A stretch of DNA of 64,000 nucleotides from Mucilaginibacter sp. dw_454 (GTDB lineage Bacteria > Bacteroidota > Bacteroidia > Sphingobacteriales > Sphingobacteriaceae). Where the stretch lies: NCBI RefSeq assembly GCF_018449775.1, contig NZ_JAAVVB010000001.1:806001-870000 (forward strand), written 5' to 3'. The position numbers and the translations under genes are program-made. The notes beneath the pieces were generated by a model. It was not told the origin of the DNA and did not search any database. It was given only the letters and a program-made list of their open reading frames with translations. Within the stretch, counting starts at the first letter, position 1, and each line of letters opens with the position of its first letter. Shown here piece by piece: positions 40,822-48,819 of the stretch.

Positions 40822-41565
40822 GTGAAAAATATTAGAATATCAGCTGTAAGCTACACTAACACCAAGCCTTTTTTATACGGTATTCAAAACACCGATATCA
40901 TTAATCAAATAGATCTTAGCCTTGACATCCCGGCAGATTGCGCGCAAAAGCTAATTGACGATAAAGTTGATATCGGCCTGATCCCCGTAGCGGCTGCCTT
41001 GAATATGCCCTATTGGGAGATAGTATCTGATTATTGCATTGGTGCCGTTGGTGCGGTAAACTCAGTGTTTGTTTTCAGTAACTGTGATATCAAGGATGTA
41101 AAGAGTGTTCAATTAGATCCTGAATCAAGATCGTCAAACAACCTGGCTAAGGTGCTGCTGAAAAACTATTGGAAGGTAACCCCAGAATTAATTACTAATG
41201 CAGCCGACTATTCAGTCGATAAAAATACTGATACTGCTTTTGTTCAAATAGGCGACCGCACCTTTGGTAAAAAGGAACAGTTTAAATATGTATACGATCT
41301 GGCCGAAGAATGGCAAAATTTCACTGGCCTGCCATTTGTCTTTGCCGCCTGGATAGCCAATAAACCCATCCCTGCTGATTTTATCGCAGCGTTTAACCAA
41401 TCACTTAAGTTTGGTTTAGATCATCGCGCAGAGCTGATTAAAACGCTTCCTGTGCGCCCTGATTTCGACCTGGAGGATTATCTGATGCACAAGCTTGATT
41501 TTACTTTGAACGACGACAAGCGCAAGGCATTATATCTTTTCCTGGATTATATCAAGGCACTTTAA
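40822..41565 (+). CDS. mqnA: Chorismate dehydratase
   Basis: 247 residues, GTG start at 40822. Converts chorismate to 3-[(1-carboxyvinyl)oxy]benzoate, the first step of futalosine menaquinone synthesis. N-terminal ISAVSYTNTKPFLYGI, then DIGLIPVAAAL and YCIGAVGAVNSV are typical of MqnA's periplasmic-binding-protein-like fold. Nine bp after the phosphatase gene. Confidence 0.9.
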   Translation: MKNIRISAVSYTNTKPFLYGIQNTDIINQIDLSLDIPADCAQKLIDDKVDIGLIPVAAALNMPYWEIVSDYCIGAVGAVNSVFVFSNCDIKDVKSVQLDPESRSSNNLAKVLLKNYWKVTPELITNAADYSVDKNTDTAFVQIGDRTFGKKEQFKYVYDLAEEWQNFTGLPFVFAAWIANKPIPADFIAAFNQSLKFGLDHRAELIKTLPVRPDFDLEDYLMHKLDFTLNDDKRKALYLFLDYIKAL

Positions 41566-41738
41566 GCCCACAGTTTTTATCTCTTCTGAATTTAATTGCA
41601 AGCTACAAGGTTCGCTGTGTTTCTTCGTGCGCTATCGTAATGGTTAAAAATTTTATTTGTAACAAAAACATGAACGATTAAACTAAGCCCTGTCTTCTAT
41701 ATCCAAGCCCTGATTAACACAAAGAGATTAAGCAGGTT

Positions 41739-42293
41739 ATGGTAAAAAAAGTACGAAAATATAGCACGAGTTTTAAGGTTGTCCTGGTTTTGCTGGGTGC
41801 AATTGCTATAGGTTACTTCGCTAAGCTTTTTACTACTGGCACTAAACAAATAATACTAGCTGATACCGTCGCGGAAATCCGTCCGCCTAAAAAACATAAG
41901 CACAGGCACCGGATTAAAAATATATTGCCTCCAACAATAGCGCAGGCTCCTTTGATTGATACTGTAGCTAAAACAGATAGCGTAGTAGCAGTTAAAACTA
42001 ATCCAATTAAGGTAGCTCTGGTGGTTGTTAAACCGGTGCCGGTAAAGCATCTCACCGATAGTCTCAACTCTTTCGTTAAAAACAACAACAGTTTTCTATA
42101 TACCACCTATGTACGCGCTAATGTAACCGGCATTGTCAGGTTACGTCGCGACGATAAGTATGCTGCTGACATTATTGCAGATATACCGGCAAATGCCAAA
42201 GTATATGTCCTTAAAAAAGGAGCAATGTACTACCAGGTGGCTTACAATAATACTGTTGGCTTTGTACCAAAATGGACACTACAGACCCAATAA
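41739..42293 (+). CDS. Membrane-anchored protein with bacterial SH3 domain
   Basis: 184 residues. A Lys-rich start, one membrane helix (FKVVLVLLGAIAIGYFAKLF), then a Lys/Pro/Thr/Val-rich periplasmic stalk (PPKKHKHRHRIKN). A C-terminal SH3b domain covers about 120-184 (VTGIVRLRRDDKYAADI ... YYQVAYNNTVGFVPKWTL). SH3b domains often bind cell-wall peptides. No enzyme domain attached. Confidence 0.75.
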   Translation: MVKKVRKYSTSFKVVLVLLGAIAIGYFAKLFTTGTKQIILADTVAEIRPPKKHKHRHRIKNILPPTIAQAPLIDTVAKTDSVVAVKTNPIKVALVVVKPVPVKHLTDSLNSFVKNNNSFLYTTYVRANVTGIVRLRRDDKYAADIIADIPANAKVYVLKKGAMYYQVAYNNTVGFVPKWTLQTQ

Positions 42294-42314
42294 CTGTACA
42301 AAACCACAAAAAGT

Positions 42315-42355
42315 CTTGGAGTAGCCTGAAAGCTCCGAGCATCGTTCTTTGTTTT
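42315..42355 (+). terminator. Possible terminator of the SH3 gene
   Basis: 7-bp stem CTTGGAG / CTCCGAG followed by a T-rich tract. Confidence 0.4.
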
Positions 42356-42424
42356 TTGCCTTAATTATTGTAAAAACGGCGTTACAATACCATCAAGGCA
42401 CATTTTAGGGCTATTCCAATGGAC

Positions 42425-42478
42425 CTTATTGTATTAAATACACTATTTAAATTTAACTTATTGTATTAAATACACTAT
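42425..42478. promoter_or_regulatory. Two 22-bp direct repeats, 32-bp period (operator-like)
   Basis: CTTATTGTATTAAATACACT(AT) occurs identically at 42425-42446 and 42457-42478. Each copy contains the dyad GTATT-A-AATAC. They lie about 100-150 bp upstream of the -7 box at 42577. The spacing is three helical turns, so two dimeric regulators could bind the same face. Confidence 0.6.
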
Positions 42479-42552
42479 CTACATTGCATAATTTATAATT
42501 TTATAATTTAATATGATATAAATTATAAAGAATTCACAATAATTGTCAATAA

Positions 42553-42584
42553 TTTTAATATATCGCAAAGTGGCCGTACTTTTG
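42553..42584 (+). promoter_or_regulatory. Promoter of the PepSY-like secreted protein gene
   Basis: TACTTTTG at 42577-42584 (exact -7), with TTTT 20 bp upstream at 42553-42556. Start of transcription near 42590, 25 nt before the ATG at 42615; this supports 42615 rather than 42543 as start codon. Confidence 0.6.
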
Positions 42585-42614
42585 TTGAGAATATTAAAAA
42601 GAAAAAAAACTACT

Positions 42615-43088
42615 ATGAAAAAATTAATTTTCACCGCAGTAATAGCTACAATGATTAGCGTTTCTGCATTTGCCGATGGCGGTAAAAAAACATCTACTAC
42701 AACTGGCGAGGAAAACGTGTCATATGCTGTACTTACTCAATTTCAAAGCGACTTTGAAAACGTGAGCAACACTGTTTGGACCGTAACTTCAAGAAGCCAA
42801 AAAGTAAACTTTACTAAAAATAAAGTAAACTATACTGCTTACTACGACGCTAATGGCGAATACTGGGGTTTAGCTCAGGAAATTGCTGCAACTACAGTAA
42901 CTAAAGAAGTGAAAAATGTATTGGCGAAAGATTATGCTGGTTATGATGTTAAATCTGTAACCAGATTTGAAGCTAACGATAGCGAAGAACCTGTTGTTTA
43001 CTTTATCAGCCTTAAAAATGATAAAGAAACCATCCTGTTGACCATATCACCGGTTGATGGCCAGGTTACAAACATTGACAGAGCATAA
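42615..43088 (+). CDS. Secreted PepSY-like protein
   Basis: 157 residues from the ATG at 42615 (MKKLIFTAVIATMISVSAFA signal peptide). The mature protein begins DGGKKTSTTTGEE. It then has two similar beta-alpha-beta stretches: one includes FQSDFENVSNTVWTV ... NYTAYYDANGEYWGL, the other VTRFEANDSEEPVVYFISLK ... EQV-like ending VDGQVTNIDRA. This resembles the putative beta-lactamase-inhibitor-like PepSY (DUF2874-type) proteins of Bacteroidota. Has its own promoter and terminator, so monocistronic. Upstream 22-bp direct repeats suggest regulation. Confidence 0.75.
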   Translation: MKKLIFTAVIATMISVSAFADGGKKTSTTTGEENVSYAVLTQFQSDFENVSNTVWTVTSRSQKVNFTKNKVNYTAYYDANGEYWGLAQEIAATTVTKEVKNVLAKDYAGYDVKSVTRFEANDSEEPVVYFISLKNDKETILLTISPVDGQVTNIDRA

Positions 43089-43108
43089 TTACCCTGATTA
43101 AATGAATC

Positions 43109-43142
43109 AAGCCCGTTCCGGATTATCGGGGCGGGCTTTTTT
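43109..43142 (+). terminator. Intrinsic terminator
   Basis: AGCCCGTTCCG / CGGGGCGGGCT stem with a T7 tail, 20 bp after the stop at 43088. Confidence 0.85.
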
Positions 43143-43204
43143 TATGGGGTTAAAATAATGTATGTAATATCTATGTAAATAGTAGATTATTTATTTGGTG
43201 CCTA

Positions 43205-43234
43205 TTGTTATTTAAAACAATCGCTGTAACTTTA
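43205..43234 (+). promoter_or_regulatory. Promoter of the peroxiredoxin gene
   Basis: TTG (43205-43207), a 19-bp spacer and TAACTTTA (43227-43234; one mismatch to TAnnTTTG). The ATG is 29 bp further. Confidence 0.55.
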
Positions 43235-43263
43235 AAAATAATTTCAATTTAAAACATACAACT

Positions 43264-43899
43264 ATGAGCTTAAGATTAGGCGATAAAGCCCCAAATTTCA
43301 CAGCACAAACTTCACAAGGCGAGATCAATCTTTATGACTACCTGGGCGATGGGTGGGGAGTACTATTTTCACACCCGGGCGACTATACACCGGTTTGTAC
43401 CACAGAGCTGGGCAGAACTGCCGCTTTAAAAGACGAATTTGCTAAACGTAATACCAAAGTATTGGCTTTAAGTGTGGATTCGGTTGAATCGCATACCGGC
43501 TGGATCAAAGACATCAATGAAACCCAGAACGTTGAAGTTAACTTCCCGATCATCGCTGATCAGGATCGTAAAATTTCTGAAGCATATGATATGATCCATC
43601 CAAATGCTTCGGTAAATGCTACTGTACGCTCTTTATTCATCATAGGCCCGGATAAAGCGGTTAAGCTGATTATTACTTACCCTGCATCAACCGGCAGAAA
43701 CTTCGTTGAGATACTGCGTGTGCTGGATTCTTTGCAATTAACCGCCTACCATAGCGTAGCTACACCGGCCGACTGGAAGGATGGCGAAGACGTGGTAGTG
43801 GTACCTTCTATCAAAACAGAAGACATCCCCGGCAAATTTCCTAAAGGTTTTACCGAAGTTAAACCATACTTACGATTAACCCCGCAACCCAACAAATAA
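43264..43899 (+). CDS. Peroxiredoxin, Prx6-type (1-Cys)
   Basis: 211 residues. Reduces hydrogen and organic peroxides. Peroxidatic Cys45 in HPGDYTPVCTTELGR with Thr42; the long C-terminal domain (TAYHSVATPADWKDGEDVVV ... KPYLRLTPQP) is that of the Prx6/AhpC-TSA subclass. No second conserved resolving Cys is apparent. Monocistronic, with its own promoter. Confidence 0.93.
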   Translation: MSLRLGDKAPNFTAQTSQGEINLYDYLGDGWGVLFSHPGDYTPVCTTELGRTAALKDEFAKRNTKVLALSVDSVESHTGWIKDINETQNVEVNFPIIADQDRKISEAYDMIHPNASVNATVRSLFIIGPDKAVKLIITYPASTGRNFVEILRVLDSLQLTAYHSVATPADWKDGEDVVVVPSIKTEDIPGKFPKGFTEVKPYLRLTPQPNK

Positions 43900-44039
43900 T
43901 TTTATTTGGATAATTAAATAATTTTATATATTTGATTAAATAAGGGTATATCTATTCCACTGATTATTAACACCATTTTGTATTCAGTCAGGTTTGATTA
44001 TATGTCTAAAACAATTTTTAATACTATTTATACAACATT

Positions 44040-44237
44040 ATGAAAACTGGAAAAGTAAAATGGTTTAACACTCAAAAAGGTTATGGCTTTATTGTTACCG
44101 AAGAAGGTAAAGACCTGTTTGTACATTTTAAAGACGTACAAGGTGGTGTAAATGCTATCAAGGATAACGATAGCGTAGAGTATGAAGTGGAAGACGGTAG
44201 AAAAGGATTGCAAGCAGTAAATGTAAAAAAGATATAA
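44040..44237 (+). CDS. Cold-shock protein, CspA family
   Basis: 65 residues: MKTGKVKWFNTQKGYGFIVT, RNP1 KGYGFI and RNP2 LFVHF. Third cold-shock-domain protein in the window. Followed 26 bp later by a strong terminator; the 140-bp AT-rich upstream gap could hold a regulated leader. Confidence 0.93.
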   Translation: MKTGKVKWFNTQKGYGFIVTEEGKDLFVHFKDVQGGVNAIKDNDSVEYEVEDGRKGLQAVNVKKI

Positions 44238-44263
44238 ATTTTTACTAAGCCTACTAAAAAGAG

Positions 44264-44292
44264 ACCTCTGTAAACCCAGAGGTTTTTTTTTG
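44264..44292 (+). terminator. Intrinsic terminator of the cold-shock gene
   Basis: ACCTCTG / CAGAGGT stem (44264-44270 with 44277-44283) and a T9 tract. Confidence 0.85.
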
Positions 44293-44353
44293 CTTAAAAA
44301 TTTAAAATTATACTTAATTGCCTTACTTTAGGCCAACCAATTTATAGATCATT

Positions 44354-45595
44354 ATGACTGATGCCGCACAGGCCAAAGCCAACCGTAACGTTATATTTTT
44401 AGTACTTGTAGCCTCGCTGGGTTATTTTGTTGATATATATGATTTGCTCATCTTCTCGATAGTTCGGGTTAAAAGCTTGACGGACCTGGGCATTGTCAAT
44501 AAAGCAGATATCACGGCACAAGGTACTTTCATTATCAACGTGCAGATGTTTGGTTTGCTGTTGGGCGGTATTCTTTGGGGCGTAATTGGCGATAAACTAG
44601 GTCGTATCAAGGTGTTATTTGGGTCCATCATTTTATACTCGGCAGCTAATTTTGTTAACGGCTTTGTGCACGATGTTAATACATATGCGCTGGTACGCTT
44701 CTTTGCAGGCGTAGGTTTAGCCGGCGAATTAGGCGCTGGCATAACGCTGGTAAGCGAAACGCTGAGTAAGGAACGTAGAGGATACGGCACCATGATGGTA
44801 GCTGTAGTGGGCTTATTTGGCGCTGTATTAGCCAATATTGTAGCTAAACATTTCGGCTGGCGCAATGCTTATTTTGTAGGTGGCGGATTGGGGGCAGTTT
44901 TGTTGCTGCTTCGGGTCGGAACATTCGAATCTGGCATGTTTAAGAACGCTGAAAACTCAGACGTTTCGCGTGGCAATTTCCTGAGTTTGTTTACCAATGG
45001 CAAGCGCCTTTTAAAATATCTGTATTGTATACTCATTGGTGCGCCGCTTTGGTATGTAGTAGGGGTATTGGTTACCCAATCGCAGGAGTTTGGTATGGCT
45101 TTAAAAGCCAAAGAAGTCTTGAATGCCGGCGACGGAATCTTATACACCTATATCGGTATTTCTGTAGGCGATTTACTGGCCGGTATCCTGGCGCAGATCA
45201 CCAAATCGCGTAAGCTAACTATGATGGTGTTTTTGTTAGTGTCTATTGGCTGCGTGGTATATTACCTTAGCTCGACTGGTATGGATAGTAGTAAATTTAT
45301 TAAAATATGCTTCCTGATGGGTTGCAGCGTGGGCTATTGGGCAACGTTTGTAACCATAGCTTCCGAACAATTTGGAACCAACCTGCGTGCTACGGTAACT
45401 ACTACGGTGCCTAACTTTGTGCGCGGTGCATTGATCCCGATCAACGCCTTATTCGCTATTTTTAAAGGGCATTACGGTATGATCGACGCAGGTTATATCA
45501 TGATGATTCTGCTAACGGTGATCTCGCTGTTTTCGTTAAGTCAGTTGAAAGAAACGTTTGGTAAGGATTTGAATTATATGGAGGAGACGTTGTAA
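44354..45595 (+). CDS. MFS transporter, sugar-porter/metabolite type
   Basis: 413 residues with about 12 membrane helices. The opening helix VILVASLGYFVDIYDLLIFS-like segment contains an Asp-rich motif (DIYD). The loop 2-3 motif GDKLGRIKV and the segment GLAGELGAGITLVSET are MFS hallmarks. Closest in style to the sugar (and other) transporter group that includes SV2-like and aromatic-acid carriers; the substrate is unknown. Followed by a REP element and hemF. Confidence 0.85.
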   Translation: MTDAAQAKANRNVIFLVLVASLGYFVDIYDLLIFSIVRVKSLTDLGIVNKADITAQGTFIINVQMFGLLLGGILWGVIGDKLGRIKVLFGSIILYSAANFVNGFVHDVNTYALVRFFAGVGLAGELGAGITLVSETLSKERRGYGTMMVAVVGLFGAVLANIVAKHFGWRNAYFVGGGLGAVLLLLRVGTFESGMFKNAENSDVSRGNFLSLFTNGKRLLKYLYCILIGAPLWYVVGVLVTQSQEFGMALKAKEVLNAGDGILYTYIGISVGDLLAGILAQITKSRKLTMMVFLLVSIGCVVYYLSSTGMDSSKFIKICFLMGCSVGYWATFVTIASEQFGTNLRATVTTTVPNFVRGALIPINALFAIFKGHYGMIDAGYIMMILLTVISLFSLSQLKETFGKDLNYMEETL

Positions 45596-45614
45596 ACGGT
45601 TATCCAACTCCACC

Positions 45615-45715
45615 ACGTCATCGCGAACGAGGTACGAGTGTGGCGATCTCCGGGAAATACTGTGCCGATGTTTACCTATCGTGTAGAGATTGCCACGCTA
45701 CGCTCGCAATGACGT
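45615..45715. repeat. REP palindrome (TCATTGCGAG family, variant)
   Basis: ACGTCATCGCGA ... CTCGCAATGACGT arms with TGGCGATCTCC and AGAGATTGCCACGC inside; located between the MFS gene and hemF. Confidence 0.75.
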
Positions 45716-45787
45716 AATGGAAAGGCGTTGGGAACATTTGACAACTCCATTACCCTCTAAATCAAATAAAATCGCATTTTTGCGCCA

Positions 45788-46702
45788 ATGATCAATAAAG
45801 AACAAATCGTTGCCGACTACCAGGCTATCCAGGATGAAATATGCCGGGCATTAGAGGCAGTAGATAGTAAAGGTAAATTTGAAGAAGAGCTTTGGCAGCG
45901 AGACGGTGGCGGTGGCGGCCGTACACGGGTGATTCAAAACGGAAATGTTTTTGAAAAAGGCGGTGTAAACTTTTCGGCTGTCGATGGCGAACTGCCGGAG
46001 GTTATGAAAAAAGCCTTGAAAGTTGACAGCGACGATTTCTTTGCTACCGGCGTGTCTATCGTTATTCATCCAAATCACCCGCTGGTGCCTATTATCCACA
46101 TGAATATCCGGTATTTTGAAATGCCGTCAACTTTTGGCGAGGGTAAAGAGCCTGTGCGCTGGTTTGGCGGCGGTATTGACCTGACGCCGCATTATGTGTT
46201 TGAAGACGATGCTAAATTCTTTCACAGCAGCCTGAAAGCTACCTGCGATCAATATAATGCCGATTTCTACAGCAAATTCAAAAAATGGGCCGACGATTAT
46301 TTTTTCATCAAACATCGTGATGAGACCCGAGGCATTGGTGGCATATTTTATGACCGACTGACGGCTAACGAGCATATTTCCTGGGATGAGATCTTCGAGT
46401 TTTCTAAATCTTTGGGGCGCTCGTTTATCCCAATTTACACCGAGTTGGTAAATCGCCATAAAAACGAAACGTTTACCGAGGCACAACAGCAATGGCAATA
46501 CCAGCGCCGCAGCCGCTATGCCGAGTTTAATCTGGTGTACGATGCCGGTACCAAGTTTGGTTTGGAGACTAATGGACGTATAGAATCTATCCTGATGAGT
46601 TTACCGCCCACAGCTAAATGGTTGTACAATTACCAACCTCAGCCTGGCAGCGAAGAAGCAAAGACCTTATCTTTACTAAAAAAAGGCATTAACTGGGCAT
46701 AA
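45788..46702 (+). CDS. hemF: Oxygen-dependent coproporphyrinogen III oxidase
   Basis: 304 residues, full length. Oxidatively decarboxylates coproporphyrinogen III to protoporphyrinogen IX in haem synthesis, using O2. Signature stretches: RDGGGGGRTRV, FGGGIDLTPHYVFEDD, FYSKFKKWADDYFFIKHRDE, RGIGGIFYDRL, QRRSRYAEFNLVYDAGTKFG, ESILMSLPP. The downstream small gene begins one base after the stop, so it is co-expressed. Confidence 0.97.
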   Translation: MINKEQIVADYQAIQDEICRALEAVDSKGKFEEELWQRDGGGGGRTRVIQNGNVFEKGGVNFSAVDGELPEVMKKALKVDSDDFFATGVSIVIHPNHPLVPIIHMNIRYFEMPSTFGEGKEPVRWFGGGIDLTPHYVFEDDAKFFHSSLKATCDQYNADFYSKFKKWADDYFFIKHRDETRGIGGIFYDRLTANEHISWDEIFEFSKSLGRSFIPIYTELVNRHKNETFTEAQQQWQYQRRSRYAEFNLVYDAGTKFGLETNGRIESILMSLPPTAKWLYNYQPQPGSEEAKTLSLLKKGINWA

Positions 46703-46703
46703 T

Positions 46704-47099
46704 ATGCAAAAAGTGGCAATACTTTTAGTTTTTCTGGCGACTTTAGGTTCTACCGATAATCCGTCAACTTTAAAAGGCAAATGGAACTACGCCGGTGGCT
46801 GGTTTAACCACAAGCTTTCTGCCGCGCCAAAAGGCTACACCCAGCAACGCAAATATACCGACCAGAAATTCGACGCTTTTGTATATCAAAAAGGGGAGAA
46901 GGACATGAAATACGAAAGCGGCACCTACACCCTGCAGGGCGATACCTGCCTGGAAACCCAAACCTATTGTTTGCAAGACCAAAAGATGGTTGGTGTGACT
47001 GTGCATTACCATTACGAGGTCAGAAAAGATACGCTGGTGTTAAGTGGTACTTTACCTAACGGCGCTTTGATCCAAGATTATTGGGTAAAGGTGAAGTAA
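46704..47099 (+). CDS. Small secreted beta-barrel protein (lipocalin-like), unknown
   Basis: 131 residues. A short signal peptide (MQKVAILLVFLATLGSTDNP), then a strand-rich domain (LKGKWNYAGGWFNHK; KYESGTYTLQGDTCLETQTY; TLVLSGTLPNGALIQDYWVK). The LKGKW start and ending resemble lipocalin-like (DUF4488-type) domains. It starts one base after hemF, implying translational coupling; a link to haem handling is possible but not shown. Confidence 0.65.
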   Translation: MQKVAILLVFLATLGSTDNPSTLKGKWNYAGGWFNHKLSAAPKGYTQQRKYTDQKFDAFVYQKGEKDMKYESGTYTLQGDTCLETQTYCLQDQKMVGVTVHYHYEVRKDTLVLSGTLPNGALIQDYWVKVK

Positions 47100-47123
47100 T
47101 TGAAAACTTTTTTATAAACACCA

Positions 47124-47254
47124 CGTCATTGCGAGGAACGAAGCAATCTCTGCACTCGCTAATCAATGTCCGTAAAGTTTGTGTTGGCTATCGCCAGAGA
47201 TATTTATCCTGTTGACTGTCTGGTGTAGAGATTGCTTCGTACCTCGCAATGACG
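47124..47254. repeat. REP palindrome (TCATTGCGAG family, long loop)
   Basis: CGTCATTGCGAGGAACGAAG ... CTCGCAATGACG arms; inner AGCAATCTC / GAGATTGCT; about 85-nt interior. Lies between two convergent genes. Confidence 0.75.
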
Positions 47255-47275
47255 CAGCGGGGAGAATATTGTTTA

Positions 47276-48319
47276 CTACCTGATCTTATCCAATGTAATC
47301 GCCGATGCATCATCCATCAACGCTTTAGCATTCAAATTATCGACAATAGCTACTTTAGCACCCTGCCAGCTGTGCCATTGCAAAAAGTAAGGAGCTTTGC
47401 CTTTAAAAGTGTTTAAAACAGCGGTTTCATCAAAATGCCCAAAGGCGGAGTCGTCGGGGCCAACCTCGCCGTCGCTAACAATCTTTCCCATTTTTAACAA
47501 AGAAGGATAATCCTCAAATGCAGGCACCTTCGGATAGTTGTCGAGGGCTACAATGTCCACATATTTATCACCGGGGTAAAAAACATCTGGTGCCGGGAAG
47601 TAAGTTCCGGCGATATTAGGCGCATAGATCCAGATCAGGTTATCCAGGCCGTAGTCTTTGGTAAACGTTTGGTACATATCCATCCAAAGGGCCGCATAAT
47701 CTTTTTGATTTGTCGGGTTTTTAATATCATTGGTTCCCCACCAAAACCAGGTACCGTTCATCTCGTGAAAAGGTCGCCAAAGTACGGTTAGTCCTGCATT
47801 TTTTAATTGCTTCAAGGCTTTGGCCACATTGGCTAACTCGGCACGGTAGCTGGCTTTTTCTTTAGAGTCGGGCGCATTTTTTAATAGTTTCTTCAGGTCG
47901 ATAATGCTTTTGTTCTCCACGGTGTTTAGTCGCACGTTATAGCCTTCGGTAAAGGGGCAGTCGGCGTGCCAGCTTAAGGTTACCAGGCCACCTTTTTTCC
48001 AGTGGTTAATGGCGTATTCATTGGTTTGGGCGAAATTAATGTTAGGGAAATAGCCATAATCCAGCCCCAGTAAGGCAGGGTAGTGGCCGGTGGAGTCATA
48101 CAGTCGCTGGAAATTCTTTTGATATTCTAAGGCAACATCCGGGCTTTGGCTGCATTGCTGGCCCACGATAACCTGCTTGTTTGCAACAATGGTTTTGAAG
48201 TAGGCTAAAATTCCTTTTTTACTGCGGTCAGTAAGTTTTGGGATGGGGGTTTGGGCTTTGGTAATTAAAAAGCTCATCAGTAGAAAAAAGGTAACTATAG
48301 GTCGGATGCAGGTTTTCAT
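47276..48319 (-). CDS. Secreted GH26 glycosidase (beta-mannanase type)
   Basis: 347 residues. N-terminal signal peptide (ending TKAQ). The GH26 acid/base motif WRPFHEMNGTWFWWG has Glu186, and the nucleophile candidate Glu285 is in SDGEVGP. Trp/His residues for the -1 subsite (SWHADCPFTEG) are present. GH26 enzymes cleave beta-1,4-mannans by a retaining mechanism. Isolated: no transport or mannose-metabolism genes nearby. Confidence 0.9.
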   Translation of the reverse strand: MKTCIRPIVTFFLLMSFLITKAQTPIPKLTDRSKKGILAYFKTIVANKQVIVGQQCSQSPDVALEYQKNFQRLYDSTGHYPALLGLDYGYFPNINFAQTNEYAINHWKKGGLVTLSWHADCPFTEGYNVRLNTVENKSIIDLKKLLKNAPDSKEKASYRAELANVAKALKQLKNAGLTVLWRPFHEMNGTWFWWGTNDIKNPTNQKDYAALWMDMYQTFTKDYGLDNLIWIYAPNIAGTYFPAPDVFYPGDKYVDIVALDNYPKVPAFEDYPSLLKMGKIVSDGEVGPDDSAFGHFDETAVLNTFKGKAPYFLQWHSWQGAKVAIVDNLNAKALMDDASAITLDKIR

Positions 48320-48351
48320 AATAATTGGGTTTATTCAAATATACAAAAATG

Positions 48352-48433
48352 CGTTAGTGATGGCAGCGGATACCGGCCATGTGAATAAGGCCGGTGCAGT
48401 ATGAGCGAACAGCACGGGCCGTAGGTAACGCCC
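48352..48433. repeat. Dispersed intergenic repeat, family C (copy 2)
   Basis: CGTTAGTGATGGCAGCGGAT start and CGGATACCGGCCATGTG core match the copy at 12938-13030 with indels. Confidence 0.6.
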
Positions 48434-48450
48434 GTAAAATTAAAATCCGG

Positions 48451-48591
48451 GTGATCCAAAAAATACTTAAAAGTCAGGAAAAGTGATCCAAAGTGATCCA
48501 ACTATTAAAATAGTTTAAGCTTAATGAATTGATTATTAATTGTTTGTGTTTTTTAGCTGATCCAACTGATCCATGCACTCACGTGGATCAC
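48451..48591. repeat. Six-word array, copy B (word GTGATCCA)
   Basis: Words at 48451-48458, 48483-48490, 48493-48500, 48558-48564, 48567-48573 and, inverted, 48583-48590. Word 1 is followed by AAAAATACTTAAAAGTCA and words 2-3 by the hairpin AACTAT-TAAA-ATAGTT (48500-48515). The layout is the same as copy A at 19059-19196. Confidence 0.75.
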
Positions 48592-48819
48592 CTCACGCAT
48601 CTGCAGCTTGACAATAGCCTGTGTACACAAGCTCAATGTGGAGTATTTTGAATGTGTTGAAAAATACATTCGAAATAGGGGTATTTTGTTGTCTTTATAA
48701 GGCATTTTGTTGGTAAAAAACGTTCGATAAATCAACTTAATTCTTAACTTCGCAAGTCGTATTTAACACTTATTAAAATACGGTCGATTATAAATCAAAC
48801 TATCTACAATTAATAAAAA

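Larger units (their letters stand above)
42294..42614. other. 321-bp intergenic region with terminator, direct repeat and promoter
   Basis: Contains a probable terminator (42315-42355), two 22-bp direct repeats (42425-42478) and a -7 box (42577-42584). An alternative start at 42543 for the next gene would fall upstream of this box. Confidence 0.65.
48320..48819. other. 500-bp intergenic region upstream of gyrA
   Basis: No gene supported. Holds the dispersed repeat C copy 2 (48352-48433), six-word array B (48451-48591) and an AT-rich promoter region for gyrA. The only -7-like box seen is TAACTTCG (48745-48752), which is weak. Confidence 0.7.

Noticed and set aside
42133..42324. 63-codon open frame overlapping the SH3 gene
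   Set aside because: Same-strand shadow in another frame of the SH3b domain coding sequence.
48553..48735. 60-codon open frame upstream of gyrA
   Set aside because: It overlaps word array B, has poor composition and no context.
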